Source: SIG578 sp036311245 (lineage in GTDB: Bacteria; Bacillota; Clostridia; Oscillospirales; Ruminococcaceae). Taken from it: a stretch of DNA of 12,879 bases. Made by a program: the position numbers and the translations under genes. The notes below the pieces were generated by a model. That model was not told the origin of the DNA and ran no database searches. It saw nothing but the letters and a program-made list of their open reading frames with translations. This document shows positions 1 through 7,194 of this stretch, piece by piece. Position 1 is the stretch's first letter; the number at the start of each line of letters is the position of its first letter. Location of the stretch: NCBI GenBank assembly GCA_036311245.1, contig JAXJQH010000073.1:1-12879 (forward strand), written 5' to 3'.

Positions 1-1
1 A

Positions 2-1108
2 ATCTTAGACGGTGTATTCTCCCATACGGGAAGTAACAGTGTTTATTTTGACGCTGAGAATGTTTTTGGAAACGGCGCAGTAAGTTGCCCCGACTCGCCC
101 TACCGCGAGTGGTTCTACTTTCAGCATTATCCTGACACATATACCTCTTGGTGGGGCATAAAAACTCTGCCCTGCGTAAATGAAATGAATGAAAGCTACA
201 GAGAGTATATCTATGGCGGGCAGGATAGCGTAGTAGCGCATTGGCTGCGCGCGGGGGCGGATGGATTTCGCCTCGATGTTGCTGATGAGCTTCCCGATGA
301 GTTTATAGCGGGGCTTCGCTCCCGACTCAAAGAGATAAAAAGCGATGCACTACTCATCGGCGAGGTGTGGGAGGATGCCTCTAATAAGATAAGCTATGGG
401 CAGCGCCGCCGATATTTTTCACACGGCGAGCTTGACAGCGTTATGAACTATCCTTTCAGAAATGCGATACTCGATTTTGTAGTAGGAAATGACAGCGGAG
501 AAAATCTCTCAAAAACAGTGCTTACAATTTGCGAAAATTATCCGAGACAGGTTGTAAATGTTCTTATGAACAGCCTTTCAACCCACGACACTCCGAGGGC
601 GCTTTCGCTCCTCGGCGCCTCTAGAGTGCCCGAAAGTAAAGAGGAGCGTGCGCTTTTCAGGTTATCGGAAGAGCAACGCGCTCTCGCAGAGGCGCGCCTT
701 AAATGCGCCGCCTTTTTGCAGTTTACTCTGCCTGGGATGCCCTGCGTTTATTATGGCGATGAAATCGGTACTGAGGGTTTAGAAGACCCCTTCTGCCGCA
801 CCTTTTTTGATTGGGAGCGGGAGAAAAAATCTTCGCTGCGGGCATTTTTTGAAAGGCTTTCCCGCTTTAGAAACAAAAATGAGGCCCTGCTCTTTGGAGA
901 AACCGAGATAGAATGTGCAGGGAGCGGCGTTGTATGCCTTTCGCGCCGCGGGAAAAAGGACGGCATTACCTCTTATGTCAACTGCTCGCAGCAGAGCTTT
1001 GAAATAAACTCTGCGCAAAAGCCGGCTTTTAGCGAGAACATAAGTATTAAAGATGGGAAAATAATAATAGAGCCGTATGGCTTTGCGGCATTTAAAATAA
1101 GGCGGTAA
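2..1108 (+). CDS. GH13 alpha-amylase-family maltodextrin hydrolase (neopullulanase/cyclomaltodextrinase-like), 5' end missing
   Basis: The reading frame is open from base 2 to the TAA at 1106-1108 (368 visible residues), so the gene starts outside the window; the first ATG at 185 is internal. All conserved GH13 regions after the missing start are visible: region I DGVFSHTG (residues 3-10), region V-like TLPCVNE near 55-61, region II GFRLDVADE with the nucleophile Asp at 92, region III GEVWEDA with the acid/base Glu at 121, and region IV STHDTPR with the transition-state Asp at 196. A YYGDEIG stretch and a short beta-rich C-terminal domain follow. Such enzymes hydrolyse alpha-1,4 (sometimes alpha-1,6) bonds in maltodextrins or cyclodextrins. 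The LDVADE and HDTPR patterns resemble subfamily 20, but that is an inference, as is a cytosolic location because the N-terminus is not seen. The next gene starts 15 nt downstream, so co-transcription is possible. Confidence 0.9.
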   Translation: MLDGVFSHTGSNSVYFDAENVFGNGAVSCPDSPYREWFYFQHYPDTYTSWWGIKTLPCVNEMNESYREYIYGGQDSVVAHWLRAGADGFRLDVADELPDEFIAGLRSRLKEIKSDALLIGEVWEDASNKISYGQRRRYFSHGELDSVMNYPFRNAILDFVVGNDSGENLSKTVLTICENYPRQVVNVLMNSLSTHDTPRALSLLGASRVPESKEERALFRLSEEQRALAEARLKCAAFLQFTLPGMPCVYYGDEIGTEGLEDPFCRTFFDWEREKKSSLRAFFERLSRFRNKNEALLFGETEIECAGSGVVCLSRRGKKDGITSYVNCSQQSFEINSAQKPAFSENISIKDGKIIIEPYGFAAFKIRR

Positions 1109-1123
1109 AAAGGGGGATAGCAG

Positions 1124-2422
1124 ATGGAAAGACAGTATTTGTGCATAGATTTTAAGTCCTTTTATGCCTCGGTTGAGTGCGTAGAGAGAGGGCTTGACCC
1201 TATGACTGCAAGTCTTGTAGTTGCAGACCCCGAGCGCTGCGACACCACCATCTGCCTTGCCGTTTCTCCTGCTCTAAAAAAGCTCGGAGTTAAAAACCGA
1301 TGCCGCATTTTTGAAATCCCAAAGCACCTTGAGTATATAAAGGCGCCGCCCCGAATGAGGCTGTATATTGAATATTCTGCCGAGATTTACGGGGTTTATC
1401 TTAAATATCTTTCCAAAGATGATATCTATATTTATTCTATCGACGAGGCTTTTTTGGATGTCACCGATTATCTTTCTATGTACCGCCTTACAGCGCGTGA
1501 GCTTGGCGAGCGCATAAGGCAGGATATTTTAAAAACAACCAAAATCCCGTCGGCTTTCGGCGTTGGCACAAACCTTTATCTTGCCAAAATTGCGCTTGAC
1601 ATAACCGCCAAGCATAGTAGCGAGTTTGTCGGCGAGCTTGACGAGGAAAAATACAGGCGAGAGCTTTGGGACCACCGCCCCTTAACCGATTTCTGGCGCA
1701 TTGGCGCGGGAACGGCAAAAAGGCTCGAGGAACGCGGTATTTACACAATGCGCGATATAACACGTACTTCACCGAAGACTCTTGAAAAGCTTCTGGGTGT
1801 GGACTATGAAATTCTTTTAGACCACGCCTATGGTAGAGAGCCTGTCACCATAGCCGATATAAAGGCATACAAGGCTCAGAGCCACAGCCTAAGCTCAGGT
1901 CAGGTGCTCTCGCGCGATTATAATTTTTCTGAGGCGCTTACTATAGTAAAGGAAATGGCAGATAACCTTTGCTTAGAGCTTTTTGATGAGGGGCTTGTAA
2001 CGAGGTCCATTACCTTGAGTGTGGTATACTCAGGGGTAGAGCGCAGGCAGTCGCGCGGCAGCCTGCGGCTTGAAGATTATACTAATTCGGCGCAGACCCT
2101 CATTTTTTCTGCCGCAAAGCTTTTTGAAAGAGTAATGGAGAAAAATGCAGTTATCCGAAAGATAACTCTTGTCTATAACGATGTGATCGAGGAGGGCTTT
2201 GCGCAGTATAACCTATTCAGCAGTCAGCCCACAAAGGAAAAAGAGCGCAGACAGATGCAGGCGGTAAGCAGCATTAAAAAGAGATTTGGAAAGAATGCCA
2301 TTCTCAGAGGTCTTGACCTTAAAAAAGAGGCTACCGCAAGGGAGAGAAACCGCCAGATAGGCGGTCACAAAAGCGGCGGTGACAGTTTTGAGAAAAAGGG
2401 GGATAGTGATGAAAATAAGTGA
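1124..2422 (+). CDS. uvrX: Y-family DNA polymerase, UvrX/UmuC type (translesion synthesis)
   Basis: This 432-residue protein is a translesion polymerase that copies damaged templates with low fidelity. The N-terminal motif CIDFKSFYASVE holds the first catalytic carboxylate Asp9 and a probable steric-gate Tyr14; the second motif YSIDEAFLDV gives Asp107 and Glu108. A helix-hairpin-helix-like thumb follows (around 185-225, 'RIGAGTAKRLEERGI'), then a little-finger domain. QYNLF near residue 364 fits the QxxLF beta-clamp binding motif, and the C-terminal ERNRQIGGHK is a common ending of Firmicutes UvrX-type polymerases. DFKSFYASVE plus the clostridial-type 'ADPERCDTTICLAVSP' region favours UvrX/YqjW over DinB. 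Start chosen at 1124 because AGGGGG lies 8 nt upstream. It overlaps the downstream YolD-like gene by 14 nt. No clear LexA operator or separate promoter is seen in the 15-nt gap before it. Confidence 0.92.
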   Translation: MERQYLCIDFKSFYASVECVERGLDPMTASLVVADPERCDTTICLAVSPALKKLGVKNRCRIFEIPKHLEYIKAPPRMRLYIEYSAEIYGVYLKYLSKDDIYIYSIDEAFLDVTDYLSMYRLTARELGERIRQDILKTTKIPSAFGVGTNLYLAKIALDITAKHSSEFVGELDEEKYRRELWDHRPLTDFWRIGAGTAKRLEERGIYTMRDITRTSPKTLEKLLGVDYEILLDHAYGREPVTIADIKAYKAQSHSLSSGQVLSRDYNFSEALTIVKEMADNLCLELFDEGLVTRSITLSVVYSGVERRQSRGSLRLEDYTNSAQTLIFSAAKLFERVMEKNAVIRKITLVYNDVIEEGFAQYNLFSSQPTKEKERRQMQAVSSIKKRFGKNAILRGLDLKKEATARERNRQIGGHKSGGDSFEKKGDSDENK

Positions 2423-2720
2423 TAGAGCCAAGATTTTTTCGTCGTTTTCTCCCCTTAAGGGATTTTATGAGGAAATAGTCAAAAGGGAAAAGGTTGTTCT
2501 TCCCAAAGCCGAGCTTGCCGATGACAGAATAGCGGAAATTGACTTTATTCTGCATGAGATAAAGGTCGGCGATATGGTGAGAATTGTGCATTACAGCGGC
2601 GGCGAGTATATAAAAACGCTCGGCTGCGTAAGCCGCTTTGAGCCGGAGGAAAAAGCGTTGCACATTGCCAAAACCCAAATAAAATTTGAAGATATTTATG
2701 ACCTTTCGTTTGCAGACTGA
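2409..2720 (+). CDS. YolD-like small protein, partner of the Y-family polymerase
   Basis: This 103-residue protein has the YolD-like signature: an N-terminal DRAKIFSSFSPLKGFYEEI segment, acidic residues near 39-50, a small beta-rich core and the closing KIKFEDIYDLSF strand. YolD-like genes commonly sit beside UvrX-type polymerases in Firmicutes and have been proposed to replace UmuD as the polymerase partner; the role here is inferred from that family and context. The start at 2409 is preferred over the upstream in-frame ATG at 2379, because AAAAAGGGGG lies 6 nt before it and alignable sequence begins there. The start lies inside the end of the polymerase gene, which suggests translational coupling. 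Both genes carry the same AGGGGGATAG sequence before their ATG. Confidence 0.85.
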   Translation: MKISDRAKIFSSFSPLKGFYEEIVKREKVVLPKAELADDRIAEIDFILHEIKVGDMVRIVHYSGGEYIKTLGCVSRFEPEEKALHIAKTQIKFEDIYDLSFAD

Positions 2721-2722
2721 GG

Positions 2723-2758
2723 GGCAAGGCTTTGCCTTGCCGCTCGGTCACTTTTTTT
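2723..2758 (+). terminator. Possible intrinsic terminator after the polymerase-yolD pair
   Basis: A perfect 8-bp stem, GGCAAGGC (2723-2730) and GCCTTGCC (2734-2741), closes a TTT loop directly after the yolD-like stop codon. A run of seven T stands at 2752-2758. The T-run is about 10 nt from the stem base, so this is not a textbook terminator; it may be weak, or the hairpin may be a short interspersed palindrome. Its position between an operon end and a new promoter fits termination. Confidence 0.5.
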
Positions 2759-2768
2759 GCCCGCTCTA

Positions 2769-2796
2769 TTGATTTGAGGGGATATTTTGGTATAAT
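2769..2796 (+). promoter_or_regulatory. Promoter of the deo operon
   Basis: TTGATT (2769-2774) and a perfect TATAAT (2791-2796) are separated by 16 nt. TGG directly before the -10 gives an extended -10 (TGnTATAAT), which compensates for a 4/6 -35 match. The -10 ends 24 nt before the deoC start, leaving a short leader with AGAGAGG as ribosome binding site. No DeoR- or CytR-like operator could be recognised. Confidence 0.8.
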
Positions 2797-2820
2797 AATT
2801 ATAAGAGAGGATGACATAAA

Positions 2821-3510
2821 ATGGATATAAAAGACGTACTAACTCGCATTGACCACACTCTGCTCTCGCAGACGGCTACTCTTGATGACATAAAGAGCCT
2901 CTGCGATGATGCGCGCAGATTTAAAACTGCCTCTGTCTGCATTGCCCCCTCTTTTGTAAAAGAGGCAAAGGCATATGTAGGGGAGAGTGTGAAAATTTGC
3001 ACAGTTATAGGTTTCCCCAACGGCTACAGCACACAGGCCGTAAAATGCTTTGAGGCGCGCGATGCTATAGAAAATGGTGCCGATGAAATTGATATGGTTA
3101 TCAATATAGGCCTTGTCAAGGATAAGAGATTTGATGATATTCTCAGCGAGATAAAGGCTGTAAAAGAGGCGTGTGGGGATAAGGTACTTAAAGTCATTAT
3201 CGAAACCTGTCTGCTTTCTGAGGATGAGAAAATAAGGATGTGCAAAATAGTGTCAGACTCGGGCGCAGATTTTATAAAAACATCAACAGGCTTTTCTACC
3301 GCGGGAGCAACCTTTGAGGATGTTGCACTTTTAAAAAAGCACTGTGCGCCGCATCTTAAAATCAAGGCGGCGGGTGGAATTTCATCAATTGCAGATGCAG
3401 AGAAATTTATAGAGCTTTCGGCCGAGAGGCTCGGCACAAGCCGAATTGTTAAAATATTAAAGCAAAAGGAGAATGAAAATGCAAAAGCCTTATCCGACAC
3501 CGCATATTAA
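2821..3510 (+). CDS. deoC: Deoxyribose-phosphate aldolase
   Basis: DeoC cleaves 2-deoxyribose-5-phosphate to glyceraldehyde-3-phosphate and acetaldehyde, the last step of deoxynucleoside breakdown. The 229-residue protein is a single cytosolic TIM barrel of normal length. The catalytic set is intact: Asp91 in EIDMVINIG, Schiff-base Lys153 in DFIKTSTGF, and Lys182 in KIKAAGGI, matching E. coli Asp102, Lys167 and Lys201. It starts 24 nt after a strong promoter and is the first gene of the deo operon. Its last codons overlap the deoD start by 32 nt in another frame, so the residues after GTSRIVKI look like a non-conserved tail created by the overlap. Confidence 0.97.
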   Translation: MDIKDVLTRIDHTLLSQTATLDDIKSLCDDARRFKTASVCIAPSFVKEAKAYVGESVKICTVIGFPNGYSTQAVKCFEARDAIENGADEIDMVINIGLVKDKRFDDILSEIKAVKEACGDKVLKVIIETCLLSEDEKIRMCKIVSDSGADFIKTSTGFSTAGATFEDVALLKKHCAPHLKIKAAGGISSIADAEKFIELSAERLGTSRIVKILKQKENENAKALSDTAY

Positions 3511-4219
3511 TGCAAAGCCTGAGGACTTTGCAAAAACCGTTCTTATGCCGGGGGACCCCCTGCGTGCAAAATTCATTGCTGAAACTTTTCTCGAAAATGC
3601 AGAGCTTGTAAACAATGTAAGAGGCATTGGCGGCTACACAGGATTTTATAAGGGTGAGCGGGTTTCGGTTATGGCAAGCGGAATGGGTATGCCCTCTATG
3701 GGGATATATTCCTATGAGCTGTTTAGGTTTTTCGAGGTTGAAAACATTATCCGCATAGGCTCGGCGGGCGCTATAAACCCTGATATCCGCGTGCGTGATA
3801 TCGTTGTGGGAATGGGCGCCTGCACCAACTCAAATTTTGCTCAGCAGTATAGACTTCCCGGGACATTTGCCCCCATCTGCAGCTACAAGCTGCTTAAAGC
3901 CTGCACACAGACGGCAGACGAAATGGGACTTAATCTGCACATCGGCAACCTCTATTCGTCTGACACTTTTTATAATGATGAGGAAGGTCTGCCACCCGAA
4001 ATGCGCTCGGCTGCGCTCTTTGGCAAGATGGGAGTAATGGCGGTTGAAATGGAGGCGGCGGCGCTTTATATGAATGCGGCGCGCCTTAACAAAAATGCGC
4101 TCGCCATCTGCACCATCTCCGACCATATTTTAACGGGCGAGGCAACAAGTGCCGAGCAGCGACAAAATTCCTTTACAGAAATGATGGAGCTTGCTTTAAA
4201 TACTGCGATAAAGCTTTAA
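3479..4219 (+). CDS. deoD: Purine-nucleoside phosphorylase, DeoD (hexameric) type
   Basis: DeoD splits purine (deoxy)nucleosides with phosphate to free base and (deoxy)ribose-1-phosphate. The 246-residue sequence follows E. coli DeoD closely: TPHINA (His9, equivalent to His4), VLMPGDPLRAKFIAETFLE with phosphate-binding Arg29, NNVRG, the serine/glycine stretch RIGSAGA, VEMEAAALY at the ribose site, and CTISDHI with Asp215, which protonates the purine, plus Arg228 thirteen residues later. The start at 3479 is chosen over the in-frame ATG at 3473, since AGGAG (3467-3471) lies 7 nt from 3479 but only 1 nt from 3473. It overlaps deoC by 32 nt, and deoB follows 14 nt after its stop, so translational coupling is likely. 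Confidence 0.96.
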   Translation: MQKPYPTPHINAKPEDFAKTVLMPGDPLRAKFIAETFLENAELVNNVRGIGGYTGFYKGERVSVMASGMGMPSMGIYSYELFRFFEVENIIRIGSAGAINPDIRVRDIVVGMGACTNSNFAQQYRLPGTFAPICSYKLLKACTQTADEMGLNLHIGNLYSSDTFYNDEEGLPPEMRSAALFGKMGVMAVEMEAAALYMNAARLNKNALAICTISDHILTGEATSAEQRQNSFTEMMELALNTAIKL

Positions 4220-4233
4220 TGAAAGGTTTTTAT

Positions 4234-5385
4234 ATGAAAAGAGTTTTCCTTTTTGTTCTCGACTCCTTAGGAATAGGCGCGATGCCAGATGCAGAGCGCT
4301 TTGGCGACAGTAGTGACTGCAACACCTTAAAACGAATATCTAAGTCAAGACATTTTAGCGTTAAGAATCTCTGCGCTCTGGGACTTGGAAATATTGAGGG
4401 AGTAGAATATCTGCAAAGCTGCCCCGATGCCCCTGCCGCCGCTTTCAGAATGGCTGAGGCGTCAAACGGCAAGGACACCACGCTGGGACACTGGGAAATA
4501 GCGGGCATAATTTCAGAAAATCCTATGCCCACCTATCCTGATGGCTTTCCCGAGGAAATAATTAAAGCCTTTTCTGAGGCTGCGGGCAGAAAGGTGCTCT
4601 GCAATAAGCCCTATTCGGGAACAGAGGTTATAAAAGACTTTGGCAGAGAGCATATTGAGAGCGGCGACCTTATAGTTTACACCTCGGCGGACAGCGTTTT
4701 TCAGATAGCGGCGCATGAGGATGTTGTGCCGATAGAAAAGCTTTATGAATACTGCCGTGCCGCCCGAGGGCTTTTAAAGGGCGAGCATGCAGTGGGCAGG
4801 GTTATCGCCCGTCCTTTTGTAGGGCAGTACCCTGACTTTGAGCGAACAGCAAACCGCCGTGATTTTTCTCTCACTCCGCCAAAGGATACCCTGCTCGATG
4901 CTGTAAAAGCTGCGGGCAAAGAGGTTATTGCGATAGGAAAAATATCAGATATATTTGCAGGCAAGGGGGTTACTACCTCTATTCACACCCACTCTAACGA
5001 TGAGGGTATGCAGGAGACACTGAAAGCCGCAAAAACAGATTTTGAGGGGCTTTGCTTTGTAAATCTTGTTGATTTTGATTCAAAGTACGGGCACAGGCAG
5101 GATATAGACGGATATGCAAAGGCACTGTCGGATTTTGACAGATGGCTGCCATTGTTTTTAAAGTGCTTGCGTGAAGGCGACCTTATCATGATAACCGCAG
5201 ACCACGGCTGCGACCCCGGTGACAGCAGCACCGACCATACAAGAGAATACACCCCTCTCTTAATGCTCGGCAAGGGCATAGAGGGCGGCTGCCGTGGAGA
5301 GCGCAAAACCTTTGCGGATATCGGTGCGAGCGCGGCAAAATGGCTTTCAGTTCCATTTAAGGGAGCGGGCGAGAGCCTTATTTAA
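4234..5385 (+). CDS. deoB: Phosphopentomutase
   Basis: DeoB interconverts (deoxy)ribose-1-phosphate and -5-phosphate, linking the nucleoside phosphorylases to DeoC and the pentose phosphate pathway. The 383-residue protein has the alkaline-phosphatase-like core with all metal ligands: Asp10 in VLDSLGIGAMPDA, Asp282 and His287 in DFDSKYGHR, Asp323 and His324 in ITADHG, and His335 in TDHTREYTP. The phosphorylated Thr is expected at residue 82 in GKDTTLGHWE. These match Bacillus phosphopentomutase with a constant offset of 3-4. The start at 4234 has AAAGG 7 nt upstream; an in-frame ATG at 4219 overlaps the deoD stop but has no ribosome binding site and precedes the conserved MKRVFLFVLD start. 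Confidence 0.97.
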   Translation: MKRVFLFVLDSLGIGAMPDAERFGDSSDCNTLKRISKSRHFSVKNLCALGLGNIEGVEYLQSCPDAPAAAFRMAEASNGKDTTLGHWEIAGIISENPMPTYPDGFPEEIIKAFSEAAGRKVLCNKPYSGTEVIKDFGREHIESGDLIVYTSADSVFQIAAHEDVVPIEKLYEYCRAARGLLKGEHAVGRVIARPFVGQYPDFERTANRRDFSLTPPKDTLLDAVKAAGKEVIAIGKISDIFAGKGVTTSIHTHSNDEGMQETLKAAKTDFEGLCFVNLVDFDSKYGHRQDIDGYAKALSDFDRWLPLFLKCLREGDLIMITADHGCDPGDSSTDHTREYTPLLMLGKGIEGGCRGERKTFADIGASAAKWLSVPFKGAGESLI

Positions 5386-5398
5386 AGGAGAAATAATT

Positions 5399-5809
5399 AT
5401 GACAGACTATAAGGAGCTTTGCGCTCTTGCGATAGCCGCTATGGAGCGCTCTTACAGTCCCTATTCACATTTTGCTGTCGGTGTGGCGCTGCTCGCCTCG
5501 TCAGGCAGGGTATATCTTGGCTGCAATGTTGAGAATGCGGCTTTTTCAGAATGTCTTTGCGCCGAGCGCACCGCTTTTGCAAAAGCGGTAAGCGAGGGAG
5601 AAAAGGATTTTCTTGCTCTTGCGGTAGTCGGCGGTAAAAACGGAAAAATTGAAGGCGCTTGCACACCCTGCGGAGCTTGCAGACAGGTTATGAGCGAATT
5701 TTGTCCGCCCGATTTCCCCATTTTGATTGTAAAAGGCGAAGAAGACTTTGAGAAAATCAGCTTAGGAGAGCTGCTCCCCCGCTCTTTTAATAAAGGCAGT
5801 CTTAAATAG
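5399..5809 (+). CDS. cdd: Cytidine deaminase
   Basis: Cdd deaminates cytidine and deoxycytidine to uridine and deoxyuridine, which Pdp, encoded next, can then cleave. The 136-residue length is normal for the small tetrameric type. It shows the CAE zinc motif (Cys54, catalytic Glu56 in CLCAERTAF) and PCGACRQ with zinc ligands Cys91 and Cys94; three cysteine ligands instead of one His and two Cys mark the Bacillus-like tetrameric enzymes. SYSPYSHFAVG and GCNVENAAF form the nucleoside pocket. AAAGGAG at 5384-5390 lies 8 nt before the ATG at 5399 and overlaps the deoB stop, so an upstream in-frame ATG at 5294, inside deoB, is rejected. Confidence 0.97.
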   Translation: MTDYKELCALAIAAMERSYSPYSHFAVGVALLASSGRVYLGCNVENAAFSECLCAERTAFAKAVSEGEKDFLALAVVGGKNGKIEGACTPCGACRQVMSEFCPPDFPILIVKGEEDFEKISLGELLPRSFNKGSLK

Positions 5810-5820
5810 GAGTTTTTATT

Positions 5821-7122
5821 ATGAGAATGTATGATATTATAGCAAAAAAGCGCGATGGAAAGGAGCTTACTGCTCAAGAGATATCCTTTTTCATTAAAGG
5901 CTACACAGAGGGTAGTATTCCCGATTATCAGGCATCTGCGCTTTTGATGGCGATTTACTTTAGGGGTATGACCGACAAAGAAACCGTCTGCCTTACCGAG
6001 GAAATGGCAAAAAGCGGTGACAGCGTTGACCTTTCGAGGTTTGGGGATTTATCCGTCGACAAGCACAGCACAGGTGGAGTCGGGGATAAGACCACGCTGA
6101 TAGTAGCGCCCATAGTAGCGGCGCTCGGCGCAAAGGTTACCAAAATGTCGGGCAGAGGTTTAGGGCACACAGGCGGAACGGTTGACAAGCTCGAGTCTAT
6201 CCCGAACTACAAAACCTCGCTTTCTCCCGAGAATTTTCTCTCTCAGGCAGAGGATATCGGCATTGCGGTTATAGGTCAGAGCGGAAATCTTACCCCCGCC
6301 GATAAAAAGCTTTATGCCCTGCGCGATGTAACGGCGACGGTGGATAGCATCCCGCTTATTACTTCAAGCATAATGAGCAAAAAGCTTGCGGCAGGCTCTA
6401 AAAATATAGTGCTTGATGTAAAGGTTGGCAGCGGCGCGTTTATGAAAACTCTTGCCGACGCAGAAAAGCTTGCTGAGAATATGGTGTGGATAGGAAAGGG
6501 GTGCGGACGGCGCGTCAGCGCACTGCTTACAGATATGGACAGTCCTTTGGGAACTAATATCGGAAATGCTCTTGAAGTCAAAGAAGCGGTTAGCGTTTTA
6601 AAGGGAGAGAGCTGCGGAGAGCTATATGAGGTCTGCGTAGCGCTCGCGAGCGAGATGATTTCTCTTGCTCTTTGTATTTGCTATGATGAGGCTGAAAAGA
6701 GGGTGCGCGGGGCACTTGAGAGCGGCGCTGCTTTTGAAAAAATGATAGAATGGGTAAAGGCTCAGGGCGGCGACGAGAGGGTGCTCCAAAACCCAGAGCT
6801 ACTGCCGAGCGCTAGATATACTATGCAGGTTGTAAGTGAAGGCTCGGGCTTTGTAACCGCTATGAATGCCTCTGAAATAGGCGTCGCTGCAATGCTGCTG
6901 GGAGCGGGCAGAGCCTCTAAAGAGGATGAAATTGATTCTGGCGCAGGTATTGTTCTTCTTAAAAAGGTTGGAGATAGAGTAGAAAAGGGCGAGGTTCTTG
7001 CCACTCTCTATACAAGCAGTGAGCAAACGCTGAAAGAGGCACAGCAGAGGTTTTTGCTTTCGGTGAATATAGGAGCAGAAAAGCCGGTAGCAAAACCGCT
7101 CATTTATAAAATTATCCGATAA
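5821..7122 (+). CDS. pdp: Pyrimidine-nucleoside phosphorylase
   Basis: Pdp phosphorolyses uridine, deoxyuridine and thymidine to base and pentose-1-phosphate. The 433-residue sequence is close to Bacillus Pdp along its whole length, opening with MRMYDIIAKKRDGKELT. Visible sites are the phosphate loop KHSTGGVGDKTT (Lys81, Ser83, Gly85), GRGLGHTGGT, and the pyrimidine-recognition residues Arg168 in YALRDVTATVDS and Ser183 and Lys187 in SSIMSKK. DVKVGSGAFMKT precedes the C-terminal alpha/beta domain. The Bacillus-like identity favours broad-specificity pdp over thymidine-specific deoA. AGGAG (5808-5812) overlaps the cdd stop and lies 8 nt from the ATG. It is the last clear deo gene; the next gene is 72 nt away. 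Confidence 0.96.
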   Translation: MRMYDIIAKKRDGKELTAQEISFFIKGYTEGSIPDYQASALLMAIYFRGMTDKETVCLTEEMAKSGDSVDLSRFGDLSVDKHSTGGVGDKTTLIVAPIVAALGAKVTKMSGRGLGHTGGTVDKLESIPNYKTSLSPENFLSQAEDIGIAVIGQSGNLTPADKKLYALRDVTATVDSIPLITSSIMSKKLAAGSKNIVLDVKVGSGAFMKTLADAEKLAENMVWIGKGCGRRVSALLTDMDSPLGTNIGNALEVKEAVSVLKGESCGELYEVCVALASEMISLALCICYDEAEKRVRGALESGAAFEKMIEWVKAQGGDERVLQNPELLPSARYTMQVVSEGSGFVTAMNASEIGVAAMLLGAGRASKEDEIDSGAGIVLLKKVGDRVEKGEVLATLYTSSEQTLKEAQQRFLLSVNIGAEKPVAKPLIYKIIR

Positions 7123-7133
7123 AATTTTCGATG

Positions 7134-7155
7134 GTGGCGCTTGTGTGCGCAGCAC
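7134..7155 (+). other. Imperfect hairpin between pdp and the GH2 gene
   Basis: GTGGCGC (7134-7140) can pair with GCGC (7147-7150) and, across a 2-nt bulge, CAC (7153-7155). No T-run follows, so it is not a standard terminator. It may mark a processing or attenuation point in a read-through transcript. No convincing promoter is seen in the 72-nt gap. Confidence 0.25.
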
Positions 7156-7194
7156 TATTTGCTATCTCCCGTATGATGGAAAAGGAGAAGGTTA

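Noticed and set aside
1036..1047. GAAC-ATAA-GTAT near the start of the polymerase gene as a possible LexA site
   Set aside because: The second half-site does not match GTTC, it lies inside the GH13 coding sequence, and no promoter overlaps it.
3024..3500. 158-codon open frame on the minus strand opposite deoC
   Set aside because: It is antisense to a fully conserved gene, has a serine-rich composition typical of reversed coding DNA, and matches no family I recognise.
5294..5398. N-terminal extension of cytidine deaminase starting inside deoB
   Set aside because: AAAGGAG stands 8 nt before the ATG at 5399, the family begins there, and the extension is deoB read in another frame.
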